Shown: positions 36,007 through 48,155 of the stretch, in pieces | Layout of the letters: the number at the start of each line of letters is the position of its first letter | Position numbering within the stretch: position 1 is the stretch's first letter | Source: Rhodocollybia butyracea | Taxonomy: Eukaryota; Basidiomycota; Agaricomycetes; Agaricales; Omphalotaceae | NCBI GenBank assembly: GCA_015501585.1 | Contig: JADNRY010000078.1 | Span: 62,001-126,000 of the forward strand | Reading direction: 5' to 3' | DNA: 64,000 nucleotides | Notes under the pieces: model-generated | Seen by the model: only the letters and a program-made list of their open reading frames with translations | The model's database searches: none | What the model was told of the DNA's origin: nothing | Program-made: the position numbers and the translations under genes

Positions 36007-39000
36007 GGTGGGTTAAGTGAAAAAATATGAGACGAACAACGGAAGATGATAGAGCCTTTATACTTGTCGAAAAATATTCGGGTTATATCGGTGGACCAGA
36101 TAATCGGCAGGAAAAATTTAACTCCCCGGGCGGCTACCCGTTTCTCAAAGATAAGGAATCCTGTGTAGTCAAGGATGCTTGACCTACATGACCCCGTTGG
36201 ATCTCCCAGAGAGTAAAGGCTGCACTATAAACCATGTACTCCTGGGCATACAAAACACAAGTGAAACTACCTGAATGAATCCAGTTTAGATAAGAAAAAT
36301 TGTAACTTTTACATTACAAGATAAGCGTACCTCGGCGCTCGCAGCCCAAAACGGCAACCCGCTTATCTATCGTTGACCACATTGTCGATTTTTGATAGAG
36401 AGATAAGCAATGGCCAAGCCCAAAGGCCAGTCGATAAAGTAAGAAAAGCGCGCAGTGTGAGTTGCATTTGATCCTGCTTTCTCCGCAAATTTGGATATAT
36501 CTATTCCATCGATGAAGAAATACGCGCATTTCGTTCGTTTATCGGTGGTTGTGCTTATCTGCTTTGAAAATTTTTTTTGTGATCATATGGTTTCTCACCA
36601 GTCAAAGCGAGTGATGGTCTCGGCGGCCAAAGCGTTACAAATGATAAGCTGTGTGGCGTACGGTGGCGTGGAGTCTCGCAAGCAACTATAAAAGTCAACT
36701 AGGAACCGTAGTCTCCCAATTGCGTCAGCAAGAATAACGACTTCTGGAGCCTCTCCTCTCAAATGTGCACAATCATCATCGCACTGGAACTCAAGCTTTC
36801 TTATACTCGAAGCAATGATACTCAAGCCCACCAATGATTGACAACTCCATCCAGCACGCTTGGAACTCTTCAAGTGGAAACTTGCGTCGCCTTCGGTCGT
36901 CGTCATTGTAAACGTCCGAAAATGGCACACGACTCGACATACGGCGTGGCCATAGCAGACGAATCCCGGTTTCAACTCAAAGGCCGGGTTTGTCATCTAG
37001 AGTGTTCTTTCAGCCATCATTATCTAGTAATTCGCAGCAAAGACCTTTCCGAGTCCAAGTCTATCGATATCAACGGTGCTCAGAGCCTGTTACTCACCTT
37101 ACGAGTCGCTGTAGGCATGTCTTAGTCTAGGCATTACCTTATTCCTGTCTGCGTTCACACTAAATTGACAAAAGTTTGACTCAACTGTGTGTACACTCTT
37201 CCTTCTCCGCTTATTTCACGCCATAATTAAATATGCAAGCTCAGACACCTCCTCTGTAGGTTTCCACGACCGATTCGGGCACAACGTCGCGTGCATCTTC
37301 CCATTCGCTCCTCCAACGGATGAGTCCGAACCCGGACCTGTGCTATGTATCTTTCACCCTCCCACTCGAGGTGACGACGTTTTCTTGTTCAGGGACAAGG
37401 ATATTTGAGTGGCTAACGGATGGGTTCTAATGACAGGTTAATGACTAGGACAGCGGGGGTCCGTTAGGAAGGAATTCCGTTAAACGGGTCTACAGACGGG
37501 AAAGATGAGAAGGATGAGCGCTCTAAATTTCTTTATCAGGTTAGTCAACACCTCTTGCAGTGGTTTCCAGTGATTCTAGGCCTATGTTGTATGCGTTATT
37601 ACTTGAGCCGCAATACTACACATTGGTCTCATCCTCAAGTTCACGGATATGTTTAACCTATTTGACAGGTAAAATGGCCCAATAAGATGTTTCTGTGACT
37701 TGGATCCTTGACAGAAGTAACTATTCCTTGGCGTTGCATGCGAGCGGTCATCGAGCACGCCGCTCATGACGATATCGAGCTCTCATTCGTAGTTGTTCCT
37801 GAGCATCTCCGAAACGTTTCACGAAGTACTATTGCCTCTCACTAGAAGGCAGAGTAACCCTCATGCGCTCGTATCCTTATTGACCTATCAATCCTTCGAA
37901 GTCATCGTTCGAAGTAGTGGGGCCCGGGATTCGCGAGCAGCTTCAATACGAGTTGATTGTGCTCTCCAGCTGGGGAATGCACAAGAAGCTCATTCACTTG
38001 GTGCTCTACAGTAAAATTCGTAACGGTAGTATCTGTCCAGGTACAATAACCTTCCTATCTCCGACTGCAGTATTTCTGTAAGTACACCATTCTTATTCCT
38101 TCAGTGTTGAGTTGAATAATCCGTGCTAATAATAGGTTATGGCTCTCTAATAATCGCTATGCGCCCCATTCTAAGTCTTCAAGCTGTGCCAGTTTCTATC
38201 TCAAGAATCCAACCAGCTTGAGCCTTTCATATCACACAGTGGATGCGTAGTCAGTAAATTACGCATGGCTATGAATTCGAGTGCGGACCCGATTACTAAC
38301 TGTAGCAGTATAGCCTATCTGGGAAAATTTGTATACAGGTCTCGTAGCGCTGAACGACGTTATTCAGTTCAACCCAGCAGTTTCCTTCATCTTTGACACA
38401 TTCATGTTGTAAGTTTTTATTTTTCCTGTCAGGTTCATTTATTTAAACTTTTTCGGTTTTGTATCTTACAATAAGTAAGTGATAATTTAATGATAATGGC
38501 TTCTAACAGAGCTCTTCCATACAAAGTGCTTAGTGCACCCGTCTCGAAGCTCAGTCGAACTTTCAAAAGCCGCAAACTACCCTTGATCATTAAAGTTCGG
38601 CCGCCAACTGACTTGAAGCTGCCTTCGAGTCGACTAGTCTACAGTCCGCTTGAAATTTTCCCAATGGAGGCGCTGCATAGTATGTGAATTAAAACACCCA
38701 GAGATACATAAGCAAAGACTTGGGATTGTATGACTTGTGGAGCACCATATTGATCGTATTAGGCTTCGCCGCAAGCTAGAATTCAACTACATCGTCTGGA
38801 TACAAGCTCCAAGTCTGAGTAGAGAAAAAGTTGAGCTTCTCTGCATCCAATTAGGCGGAGGTAGGCAACTTGAGTAGGTAGAATTCCCTTGAATAACTCA
38901 CGCGCTGCCAACCGCCCAAACGCCGGCCCAATCTCAAGAGCCTAAGTCAACAGGTCAGTATTTTTATTCCTATATTCAAAACTTAATTTGAATCCCAACA

Positions 39001-39142
39001 CATACTGCTTCTGTGTCACCACTTGCATCAAGACGTTCTGAACGATTTCGTAACTCAGTAGAGCATGCGAAGTATATAGCACTCCGTTTTTCCTTGTCTG
39101 CTTTTCAGTGATTACCTCGTCTCTGGTTTCACCTCCTTGAAA
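36007..39142. other. Long stretch without a supported gene
   Basis: Only short, unconnected frames. A minus-strand frame at 36595-36996 is open for 133 codons but is unlike anything recognised. Plus-strand pieces around 38310-38410 (ALNDVIQFNPAVSFIFDTFMF) with nearby splice-like sites faintly resemble the last membrane segments of fungal multi-pass (DUF6533-like) proteins and could be a gene relic; this is weak. Confidence 0.3.
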
Positions 39143-41345
39143 ATGCAATCAAGTCTACGGAAACTCTCATCAACGTTCATCATCGCCAGTCTCCTCCGCC
39201 TTAGTTTCACTGACGTCCGAGTCCAAAGTGCCGCGCTTGACCGGTCGTCAGAAGCCGCAGAAGCCGCCATAACCAGTTCGTGCTGATCCATTCCGTTCTT
39301 CAAGGGCCATGGTTGTCGCTGATACTCTCTCCTCTTTCCTCACCTAGATCCTCGCGAAGAATGTACACCATACGGCTACGCTCCCGTATACACTCAGCTT
39401 AACAAATTTCCTGAAGTCTGGGAAGCTGCTTCAATTCTTCCTAATGACCAAGCTGCCCGGGCAAAGTGGAACTCAATCTCCGGTAGCATCCCAACGAACA
39501 TTCCTGTCAAGGTAATCTTTCTGCACGTATGTTTGGAACAAATCTTACTTTGAAGGTGTTTTTTGCAGACTCAACCTCCGCCGGACAATTATCATGATAC
39601 AGGTTCAGTCCCTATATCCATTTTGGAGTACAAATTTCTTATACTTGACCTTATTTTTTACTATCACCGTGTCTACCTGTCTTTCGACATTCACAAATAC
39701 TAAACTGCTACTAATTGGGCCATCTCCGTATACCTCTCCTCGAACTTCAAATTCATCAAGATTGTTGGTGGACATACGAGTTAGCCATGTTTTCGTCCTA
39801 CTAATGAGCTGCTACTTACTTTAACATCTCCAGTTTATGCACGACCCCGAAGCTAGCAGGCCTTGCTCCGGACATTACTGCCGCTCCAGAGGTACCCATA
39901 TATTATTTCGTTTAATCGGAAGTCTAAAGCTCACTCCTTAAGCCTTTAACTCTCGGTTATGGTTTCGACGATGGGCCAAATTGCTCACACAATATTTTTT
40001 ACGACTACCTTGAGAGTCAAAATCAGAAAGCCAGTATGTTCTATACTTACTTATTTTCCCGAGCCAACCCCAATGACTTTCGCTGTAGCGTTTTATTTCA
40101 TTGGATCTAATGTGGCAGATTGGCCTTTGGAGGCTCAGCGCGCGCTTGTTGATGGTAAGCGGCATCGATATTCGACGTTTTTCATTATTTCACCAAGATA
40201 TTATTCCCAGGCCACGAAATATGTGCTCGTAAGTAGAGTTGTATGCATCTCTCGATGTGCCTTTCAAGTTCACTTTCGTATAAGACACCTGGTCGCATCC
40301 ATATAGTAGGTATTCCGCTGCATCAAAGACATATCTTGCTCATGTTTTCATCTCCAGTGACAACATTTACGAGCGAGGATGCATTCGCTGAACTGTGGTA
40401 CTGTAAGTTCTAGAATTGCTCGATATGGAATCTTCCACTGAAGTTTGTCATATAGCTGTACGTGTCTATCTGAACAAACGCGATACAGTATGACCGACTC
40501 ATCCCCCTGTAGATGCAAATGATTAAACTAGTAGTCGGTGTTACTCCAACTTGCTGGAGAGTAAGCATGCTTCGGTCTTCTAGGTCATCCTCGAGCTGAT
40601 TTCGATCAGCCACCATATGGCGACGTTGACGATCGTATTCGCTCAATTGCCAAGGGACTGGGTCTGCAGACTATCATGTGGAAGTATGACAGTGAAGATG
40701 CAGACGTAGATGGCTCTGATATTACTCACAAAACCGTGGTAAGGAAGTACAATGACTTTATCAAAACCGCTGAAAGTGGAACTTTCAACTCGGTATGTAT
40801 TCTATTGAAACTTCATGTGCCATACGATGAACCACATTTTCAGGGTGGGGCAATCTTCCTGACCCATGAATTGAACAATTTTACCATGTCGACGGCGGTG
40901 GACTTCTATCCACAGCTGAAAAGCGTGTTCAAAGTTTGTCAAACCTTCTCGTTTTCCAAGTTGCAAAACTTAACCGAAACCGAAGCACCTCGTACCAGTC
41001 GGAGTGTCTTTGAACAAGACTCGGCCGTACGTGGAAACTAATTACGCGTTACCAACATTCGAACAGTGTGAGTACTTTACAGATCTCGTCTTAGAGACCA
41101 ATAAGCTTACTCTATGTGACAATAAAGATATTTCTGGGACATTGACGGTAAACTCAAATATAAGGATTTTACCAAATAGTTCTTCATCAACTTCTTCGTC
41201 AACTTCTTCGGATGCCACACTTCCCTCATCATCGAACACTGCATCGGTTACAACTACTTCCTCGAACGCAGCTTCGGCAATGAATATGGGACGTGAAAAC
41301 GTATTATTCTTACTGTCTCTGGGTTTGATCTATTCGATGTTTTAA
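39143..41345 (+). CDS. Chitin deacetylase (CE4), GPI-anchored
   Basis: This enzyme removes acetyl groups from chitin in the cell wall to make chitosan. The model has 15 exons from ATG at 39143, including three microexons of 19, 18 and 21 nt (39761-39779, 40211-40228, 40285-40305). Features in order: a signal peptide-like N terminus (LSSTFIIASLLRLSF), NPREECTPYGYAPVYTQ, DCWWTYDLCTTPKLAG, the NodB motif 1 GFDDGPNCSHN, motif 2 HTWSHPYM, CWRPPYGDVDDRIRSIAKGL, WKYDSEDAD and LTHELNNFTM. A Ser/Thr-rich stretch and a hydrophobic tail (VLFLLSLGLIYSMF) suggest a GPI anchor. One junction is problematic: the exon ending GAELWY at 40402 and the exon starting at 40513 are out of phase by the simplest splice sites, so the gene is either mis-spliced here or carries a small indel. 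Confidence 0.8.
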
Positions 41346-41660
41346 AACATCTTGGGACATTGATACAGTACGACTCTGCCGGTTGGACTGCTTCAATCTA
41401 GCAATATTGACCCCTGTTCACTATTAATTCTCTTCGAGGTTATTAACAGTACCGTACTGTAAATGGGTATTCGAATATTCGAGGCTGGGCCGAATTTGGA
41501 ACATTACTTTCCTTTTGAGACCGTGGGAACGGGACACTGATGCGGCCCGAAAGATTTGAAAGGCCCGTATCTTTCTCAGCTTCTTCTCAACCACCATCTC
41601 GCTGGGCGAATTTTTGCACGTTCTTCGCTCTGGAAGCCTTTTTATCTTGTACACATTGCT

Positions 41661-43868
41661 ATGACTGGAGCTCACCGGTTTTCTGTCAACCAACACGCTA
41701 TTCATCATATTCACGCTCGCTTTATGTCCAATGTCGTTGTTGGCCCTGGAGGCCAGGTAACTCTTGTAGGTCCTGCTCCAACCCAAACAAGCATCGCCCA
41801 GGTCACTCTTTCCGCATCTTCCGCGCAGCCTCAATCAAGTGTAGCCACTATCAGTGCCGACTTGTCCCAACAAGCTTCTTCCTCGATTTTAGCCACAGCT
41901 GGAAACTCGCCTATGAATACGGTCTTGACCACAGAACAGAGCACTACGGGTCCAGTGTATATCTCAACGACAGTTTTTGTCACTAGTGAAGTAGCGAAAA
42001 CTTCTTCAAGCATGTCGACAAGCTCGAGCGATTCCAGTCTAGCATCTTCCACTCTCATTCCAGTCGCTTCTGTTTCGACCACTGCTTCTACTTCTCATCT
42101 CGTTGCGATGCCCACCATCAATCCTTCAAGCTCATCAACAGTTTCTCATAGCAGTGTCGCACTAGCAGCTTCAAGTACAAGCACAGTCAATTCTACATCT
42201 TCTGTCACTAAAGATCCCACGCTCTATGTCGGAATTGTCCTGGGTACAATCGTCGTTATAGCTTGTCTAGCTGCTCTGGTAGCATGGTGCCTTCGTCTTC
42301 GTACCCACAGCCGAAGGCGCCCTAAAATCGCTGTCCCGTGGGCAGATCGTCCCGAGTCGTCCATGTCAACGTTCACTATTTCCGACTTGCTAGAGAAGGG
42401 TCAGTCGTCAAGCTCTCATGGAGACCCTCACCAGCGTAATTGGGAGCCTCGAGGAGATCGCGATGCTGGTGAGCCGAGGCGTACGACGAGCTATCTTGAA
42501 AACGTTAGCTCTCCAGTTAAGAGACGCCCAGGCCCAATTCTCGGTCTTCCTTCTCTGCCGCCAGTCTCTTATCCAGTCGACGTTCAGTCACCTGATCATT
42601 CCGATTCATATCCCGGTTCGTACACTTCATCGCTCGGGCATCTGCAAGAAAGCGCGGCGTATCCTCTCCCAAACGTGAACTCTTCTCGGCCACTTCCCTC
42701 TCAGTCAGACTACCTCCAACGCAACATAAACCTGCATCCCAATCCTCCTTCGGTGCACATACAATTCCTCACAGATCCTGAGTTTGGAACGCCTCGAGAG
42801 TCGATGTTAAAACCGCGGTATTTAACGCTACCAGAACAAGGTTTGGATCTCCCGTGGGATACGGAAGCTCCAGAATCTGTCTCGGAGTTTTGTGACGAAT
42901 TGCCATCTCATCTCATTTCTGAAGCTAATCTTCGTTCTCCTGGATCTCTGTCCGAGAAGGTTCAGCAACCGGCACCAGTTGAATCCTTCGTTCCTAGCCG
43001 TCTTCCTGTTCCGTCAGCTCAAAGCCAGAGTGAATCATGGTCTTCGAGCATCAAAGCCAATCTGGTTTATGCGTTCAACGCCGTCGCCAAAGCTGCTGGT
43101 GGTGTCCATTCCCAGGACCAATACGACAAACTCACGCCATTACCCTCTCGGAACACTAGCCGGAATCGCAAAACTGCGCCTGGAGGAGGAACTAGGCTGC
43201 CTGTACAAGAGACTGGTTGGGTCGAATACTTTGGAGGGGAACTAGTTGGAAAGGCTCCGTCGCGAACTGGGTCTCCGCGTCTGGAAGAGACTAGCGAAGG
43301 GAGAGGCGTCGTCCGCTTCCCCTCGTCGATTTCGCAGGATGGTTATCTTCCCTTCCCTAGTACATTAGGAGGAACTGATCCTACGAAATTCAGTCTAGGT
43401 TTGGATTTCGGAGGGGGTCTAGGATTGGAAGGTTATCGAGGAAACGATCATGCATTTTCACCTCTGCCTTCCGCTCATCCATCTTTTACGCCGACGAGGA
43501 TGAGCTCTACGGTATCGTGTTCCTCAACCGCGCCACTGGTCGTCAAGAAAAAGAAGCCGTCGGTGCGATCGACTAGCTCGAGCACTATCCGTGTAAAGAA
43601 CTCTGGAAGTCAGCGAAGACCAAAGTACGCGTACGGTGGCCAGATATCGTCGAGGGCAGGTTCGAGGAAGAGTAGTGTGGCGTCTAGAGCATCGAAGTTG
43701 CATGCTTTACCTTCGTTTGGTCGTAGAGGATCGGAGGCATCTTCGCTTTCGAGAATGTCCTCGATGAGGTCTATGAAGTCGACGCGGTCGGTATTAAGTG
43801 ATAGGGAGGAGTTGGCGAGGAAGGCGTTGGCTGAGAGACGAAGATGGGGCAAGGGCACAGTACAGTAG
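41661..43868 (+). CDS. Mucin-like single-pass membrane protein
   Basis: An intronless frame of about 735 aa from the ATG at 41661; the same frame is open further upstream (to 41556) without an ATG, and a later ATG at 41724 is an alternative start. The N-terminal part (to about residue 185) is extremely Ser/Thr-rich and probably O-glycosylated. A transmembrane helix follows (residues about 189-211, YVGIVLGTIVVIACLAALVA), then a basic stop-transfer CLRLRTHSRRRPK. The long cytoplasmic region is Ser/Pro-rich with no known fold and ends in a basic helix (ELARKALAERRRWGKG). No clear signal peptide is visible, so a short upstream exon may be missing from the model. The topology resembles fungal wall-stress sensors, but no WSC domain is seen. 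It begins 315 bp after chitin deacetylase on the same strand. Confidence 0.7.
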   Translation: MTGAHRFSVNQHAIHHIHARFMSNVVVGPGGQVTLVGPAPTQTSIAQVTLSASSAQPQSSVATISADLSQQASSSILATAGNSPMNTVLTTEQSTTGPVYISTTVFVTSEVAKTSSSMSTSSSDSSLASSTLIPVASVSTTASTSHLVAMPTINPSSSSTVSHSSVALAASSTSTVNSTSSVTKDPTLYVGIVLGTIVVIACLAALVAWCLRLRTHSRRRPKIAVPWADRPESSMSTFTISDLLEKGQSSSSHGDPHQRNWEPRGDRDAGEPRRTTSYLENVSSPVKRRPGPILGLPSLPPVSYPVDVQSPDHSDSYPGSYTSSLGHLQESAAYPLPNVNSSRPLPSQSDYLQRNINLHPNPPSVHIQFLTDPEFGTPRESMLKPRYLTLPEQGLDLPWDTEAPESVSEFCDELPSHLISEANLRSPGSLSEKVQQPAPVESFVPSRLPVPSAQSQSESWSSSIKANLVYAFNAVAKAAGGVHSQDQYDKLTPLPSRNTSRNRKTAPGGGTRLPVQETGWVEYFGGELVGKAPSRTGSPRLEETSEGRGVVRFPSSISQDGYLPFPSTLGGTDPTKFSLGLDFGGGLGLEGYRGNDHAFSPLPSAHPSFTPTRMSSTVSCSSTAPLVVKKKKPSVRSTSSSTIRVKNSGSQRRPKYAYGGQISSRAGSRKSSVASRASKLHALPSFGRRGSEASSLSRMSSMRSMKSTRSVLSDREELARKALAERRRWGKGTVQ

Positions 43869-44765
43869 ATTCGGTGAAAACATTGTCATCGTTGGAAAGC
43901 GGAATACAATTGTGCTTTACGTCGAAGGCTGTAGCCTTTCTGGTTTCAACTCAGACACTCCGAAAAGACAGGATTCTCCAGGTTCCGGTGGACGTTTCGG
44001 TAATTTCGGATAGTTTTCTCCTTTCTCTTTCTTCATTCATATAATATTCAACTTAACTCGGCAATTAAGCTCAAGGTGAAGGATAGCTATGCTGATACTC
44101 CTTTTGTGTAATAAGGTCTCCACTCGCTTCCTAGTCCCGATTGACGGGTGTCCCCTGCAAACTCAAGTTTCCCTTTCCCCGTTCATAACGTCTTCCTTAA
44201 ATAACTTGGCCGGCTCCACCACAATCACCACAATCTAAAAATGTGAAGGGCATCTACTTACAATCTACTTACGATAAACGCCAGTGTCCTGACATTGAGC
44301 ATGCTCTTATGATATATACTCTTGTGTAATATGATCAAGCTGAAAGCAAGTTAGGCATGTGTGCTATAGCTAGTGTTTTCGCTGCATTGGCAAAGTATAA
44401 CCTTACCAGTTATCGAAGATTAGCGCGCGAAACTTATCGGCCCGGGCCAAAGCCAGACTGTATTTCAGCGGGCTCCAATTATTATTCCTGCTTAAGAGGC
44501 TAGAGTTGGACTGGGACTTCAAGCTATTTGCACTCGGGCTCGGACTCTCCTGACCCTCCTGAGTTCCCGCATTCCACTCGCTTCGTAGTTATTCCCCTGG
44601 TTATCCCGATTGGCAGATCGATTTCGAAGATACCACGTGGATAATTGACGGACAAATTTTAGGTTATGACTCCTACCTCAAATTAATGCACTTGATGCTC
44701 TATTAAAGCCTCAAAGTTCAATACTTCTTACCTCGTTGTAATATCTCCACTGTAACACTCCTGCC
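43869..44765. other. Intergenic region upstream of aspartate kinase
   Basis: About 900 bp without a supported gene; it presumably contains the 3' end of the mucin-like gene and the aspartate kinase promoter. Confidence 0.4.
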
Positions 44766-46895
44766 ATGAATGAACCACCATCTCCTTCATCGTCCTCTTC
44801 ATCATCTTCCGGACACTCCTTTTCGCCTCCAAAAACTCCTCCTAATCTTCATCAGAACAGTATAGATCCTGACTCGAAATGGCTTGTACAAAAGTTTGGA
44901 GGAACCAGTGTCGGGAAATTCCCGGTGCAAATCGCAAAAGAAATCGTTTCGTGCGTTGATCCTACTTTCTCATCGTCAAGCAAGTACTGACTGTACATCC
45001 AGCAAGTATATTGATTCGAACAAGGTTGCTCTGGTCTGTTCAGCACGGTCTGGAACAACCAAAGCTCTTGGTACCACAAATCTACTACTACGCGCAGCCT
45101 CTGAAGCTCTCATACGGCGTCCAAAAGTACCTTCCTCGTCGGTCAATTCTCCGGATGGAACAATGAGCCCCTTTTCATTTGGCATGTTTGGCTCTGCGGT
45201 AAGAGACATGCCTCAGTCTCCACCAGAAACTCCACGGCGGAGTAGATCCTCTTCGGCAGAGAATGCTACTGTCAATGTTCATTCATTAACACCACTAACC
45301 GTCCCACAACGTGGTCAAACGCTACCCGCATTCAATGCTACGGTCGATTTAATACGCCATGAGCACTTCAAAGCTGCGGAAGACTGCATTTCTGATCCTG
45401 ATATCAGAAGAGCCCTTGAGGAGGAGGTGGACAAAGACTGCGATTGGTTACGAAGCTTCCTGTTCGCGTCTCAAGTCATCAACGAGATTTCACCGCGATC
45501 GAAAGACAGCATCGTTGGTCTCGGTGAAAGGATGGCGTGCAAGTTTATGACAGCGGTATTGAGGGATCAGGTGATACTATTTCTATCTTCGCGTACGTTC
45601 AGGCCGACTTATCATGTTACATCTTTAGGGCATTGATGCAGAGTACGTGTCTTTGGAAGATGTGATCCCTGATGTTGAAGAGGAAGGGATAGAAAATGAT
45701 ATTCTGGATCAGAGTTTCTATGACATGGTTGCCCAGGCTGTCGGAGAACGCGTAAAGCAATGTGGCAGGAGAGTACCTGTCGTTACCGGTACGTGCAAAG
45801 TGCCTTCAGGAAGCAATGACTGACTGGTACTCCTGAACTAGGATTCTTTGGACCTCTCCCTGGATCGCTATTAACGCAAGTAGGACGCGGATATACAGAT
45901 CTCCTCTCTGCGCTTCTCTCTGTCGGCCTCGAAGCCACAGAACTACAGATTTGGAAGGAAGTTGACGGTATCTTCACCGCTGACCCCAGAAAAGTCCCTA
46001 CCGCGAGATTATTACCTATCATTTCACCTGATGAGGCTGCTGAACTGACATACTACGGGAGTGAAGTGGTACATCCATTTACGATGGAGCAGGTAAAGTG
46101 TATTTGACTCTACATCCTGATGTCATCCCTCATGTTAACGACTCCAGGCTATCCGCCGCAAAATCCCCGTCCGTATCAAAAATGTAGAGAACCCCTCTGG
46201 CGGAGGCACCGTCATCTTCCCAGATCCCGACCGCGACTCTGATGTCACTCAGGTTTCTCAAGAACTCAACGATAGCGGTATCCCTGAACCCATTTCCCAA
46301 TCTCAATTGTATGAAATGGCACACCATGCCAGTAGCAACCTGGCTGGACACTACCCGTACAAAAAGTTCCCAACGGCGGTAACGATCAAGGACCATATCG
46401 TCGTGATCAACGTGAATTCGAACCGGAAGATCGTTTCGCATGGATTCCTTGCTGGGATTTTTGGAACACTGGATCGATTTGGCGTAGTGGTGGACCTAAT
46501 TAGTACAAGCGAGGTGCATATCAGTATGGCAATTGAGGATAATTTGGCACCAAAGTTTATGGATCGGTTGATCATAGAGCTGAAAAAAACTGGTTCGGTG
46601 AGTTCTGCCTCTCTCGTCTCGTCTCTTACCTTATGCTATTCTTCTTTAGGTTTCTGTTCATCGAAATATGGCTATTCTTTCCCTCGTCGGACGAGAAATG
46701 CGCCATCTCGTCGGAATGTCTGGGAGGATGTTCACGACATTGGGTAATGGCAACGTCAACATCGAAATGATCAGCCAAGGTGCAAGTGAAATCAATATAT
46801 CCTGCGTTATAGAGGGCAGAGACGCGGTCAAGGCACTCAACTTGATTCATCAGAGCTGTTTACAGTTGCCGACTCCTAGCAAAAGTGAGTTTTGA
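44766..46895 (+). CDS. HOM3: Aspartate kinase
   Basis: Phosphorylates aspartate in the first step of threonine, methionine and isoleucine synthesis. Six exons (44766-44950, 45003-45570, 45629-45788, 45842-46092, 46148-46597, 46650-46895) give about 619 aa. After a Ser-rich N terminus come the kinase signature WLVQKFGGTSVGKF, VALVCSARSGTTKALGTTN, RVPVVTGFFG, TQVGRGYTDLLSALL, EVDGIFTADPRKVPTARLLP and LTYYGSEVVHPFTMEQ. The C terminus carries two ACT-type regulatory segments, VNSNRKIVSHGFLAGIFGTL and AILSLVGREMRHLVGMSGRM, which in fungi confer feedback inhibition by threonine. A Ser/Pro-rich insert (about residues 100-150) lies between the first kinase motifs. The frame is clean throughout. Gene symbol by homology to yeast HOM3. 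Confidence 0.93.
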
Positions 46896-48155
46896 TTGGT
46901 TCATCGGACGAGATGTGAAATCTGACGGTGCCACTGTAGTGGGCCCATGGTTGTTCTAGAAAAATGTCCTTGGCATAGAGATTTGGGACTCATTGGACTA
47001 TCACAGCATTATCATCCCATACCCTTTTTTCTCATATAAATTTGTGTACTTAGAGAACTAGGTTTCATTTTTTACGTTTGTGCCGAGGGCCAAGTCTTCG
47101 AGAAATGGAAAAATATATATATATTATATATTTACATACACGCGTTTAGCGCCGCGTCATGTTCAACTTTGTTACCACACCCTACCACACCTTCACCAGG
47201 CATTCCTCACGTTGTTCTAAGGATGAAGCTTGAAGCTCCAAGGCAATTTCTGGATTCATGATCAACGCATTGCTCTCGTATCGCGTGGGCCCACTCGTTA
47301 ACTCTCGGATCTGAAAACGCGTCTTTTTGCAACGGGCAATGTGGCCTCCATCATGCATCATATACGCCAAGTGGTACCCGAATAACATCACATATGATCA
47401 TATACAGATATGAAGGAATTTTGACCAAGGCAAGGGGCTCGGACCCGGCTAAGTTGTTGGCTATTGAGACATCCGTACGAGGTGAATACGCGGTGTAAAG
47501 GTGCGCAAATCACACGCCTAGAACTGTGGTCTACTGCTTACACGAAACATACATAGAAAGTTGTGCAAGTCTTGTTGAGGCTTTCTTCGAGCTCCACTAT
47601 TCATCTTCCGCTTCAAATCTACGAACGTTTCTACCTTTTGGGTTGTAGAGCACACTGACTGGGATCCTTCTTTGAATACGCTGGTAGTACTCCAGCTAAG
47701 CTGCAGGCTTTTCTTCAGCTTGACCGATCGCGTTTGGAGTGCTGGAGACGACAAAGTCTACAGTGAAGCCTCGGGTACACCTTCCTCTCTGTGCATGCGT
47801 TCTATTTCGTCCACCATCTTGTATCGAGGAATACAATGTGTACCCGCATTTTGGAACGTGTTGGAATCGATCCGACGGAGACCTGCGGCGTACTCGTAGT
47901 CACGTCGCCTTAAGGCGAGATATTCGCAGATAGTTATCGTCGGTACAAGCGGGGAGAGTTAGGTCTCAATGCGGAAACTTAATTCTCACAATGGATCCGT
48001 TCCGATGTCGTCACTCAACTTTGTTGTTTTTCTGACAGCTTGTCACAGCCAACATCCATGTCTCCTTGAACAGAAACAATACTCGAGTCACCTGGCTTTA
48101 CCATAAATACCGGAACATTTACCAGTATTACATATCTCTCCTCACTTATGGTCCG
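46896..48155. other. Intergenic region with a possible small minus-strand exon
   Basis: A minus-strand frame from about 47930 down to a TAG near 47758 (ALRRRDYEYAAGLRRIDSNT ... HREEGVPEASL) has protein-like composition but no start codon in frame; it could be the last exon of a small unidentified gene. An AT-dinucleotide run lies at about 47112-47128. Nothing else is supported. Confidence 0.3.

Noticed and set aside
47182..47391. Minus-strand 69-codon frame
   Set aside because: No exon partners, no recognisable motif and ordinary length for chance.
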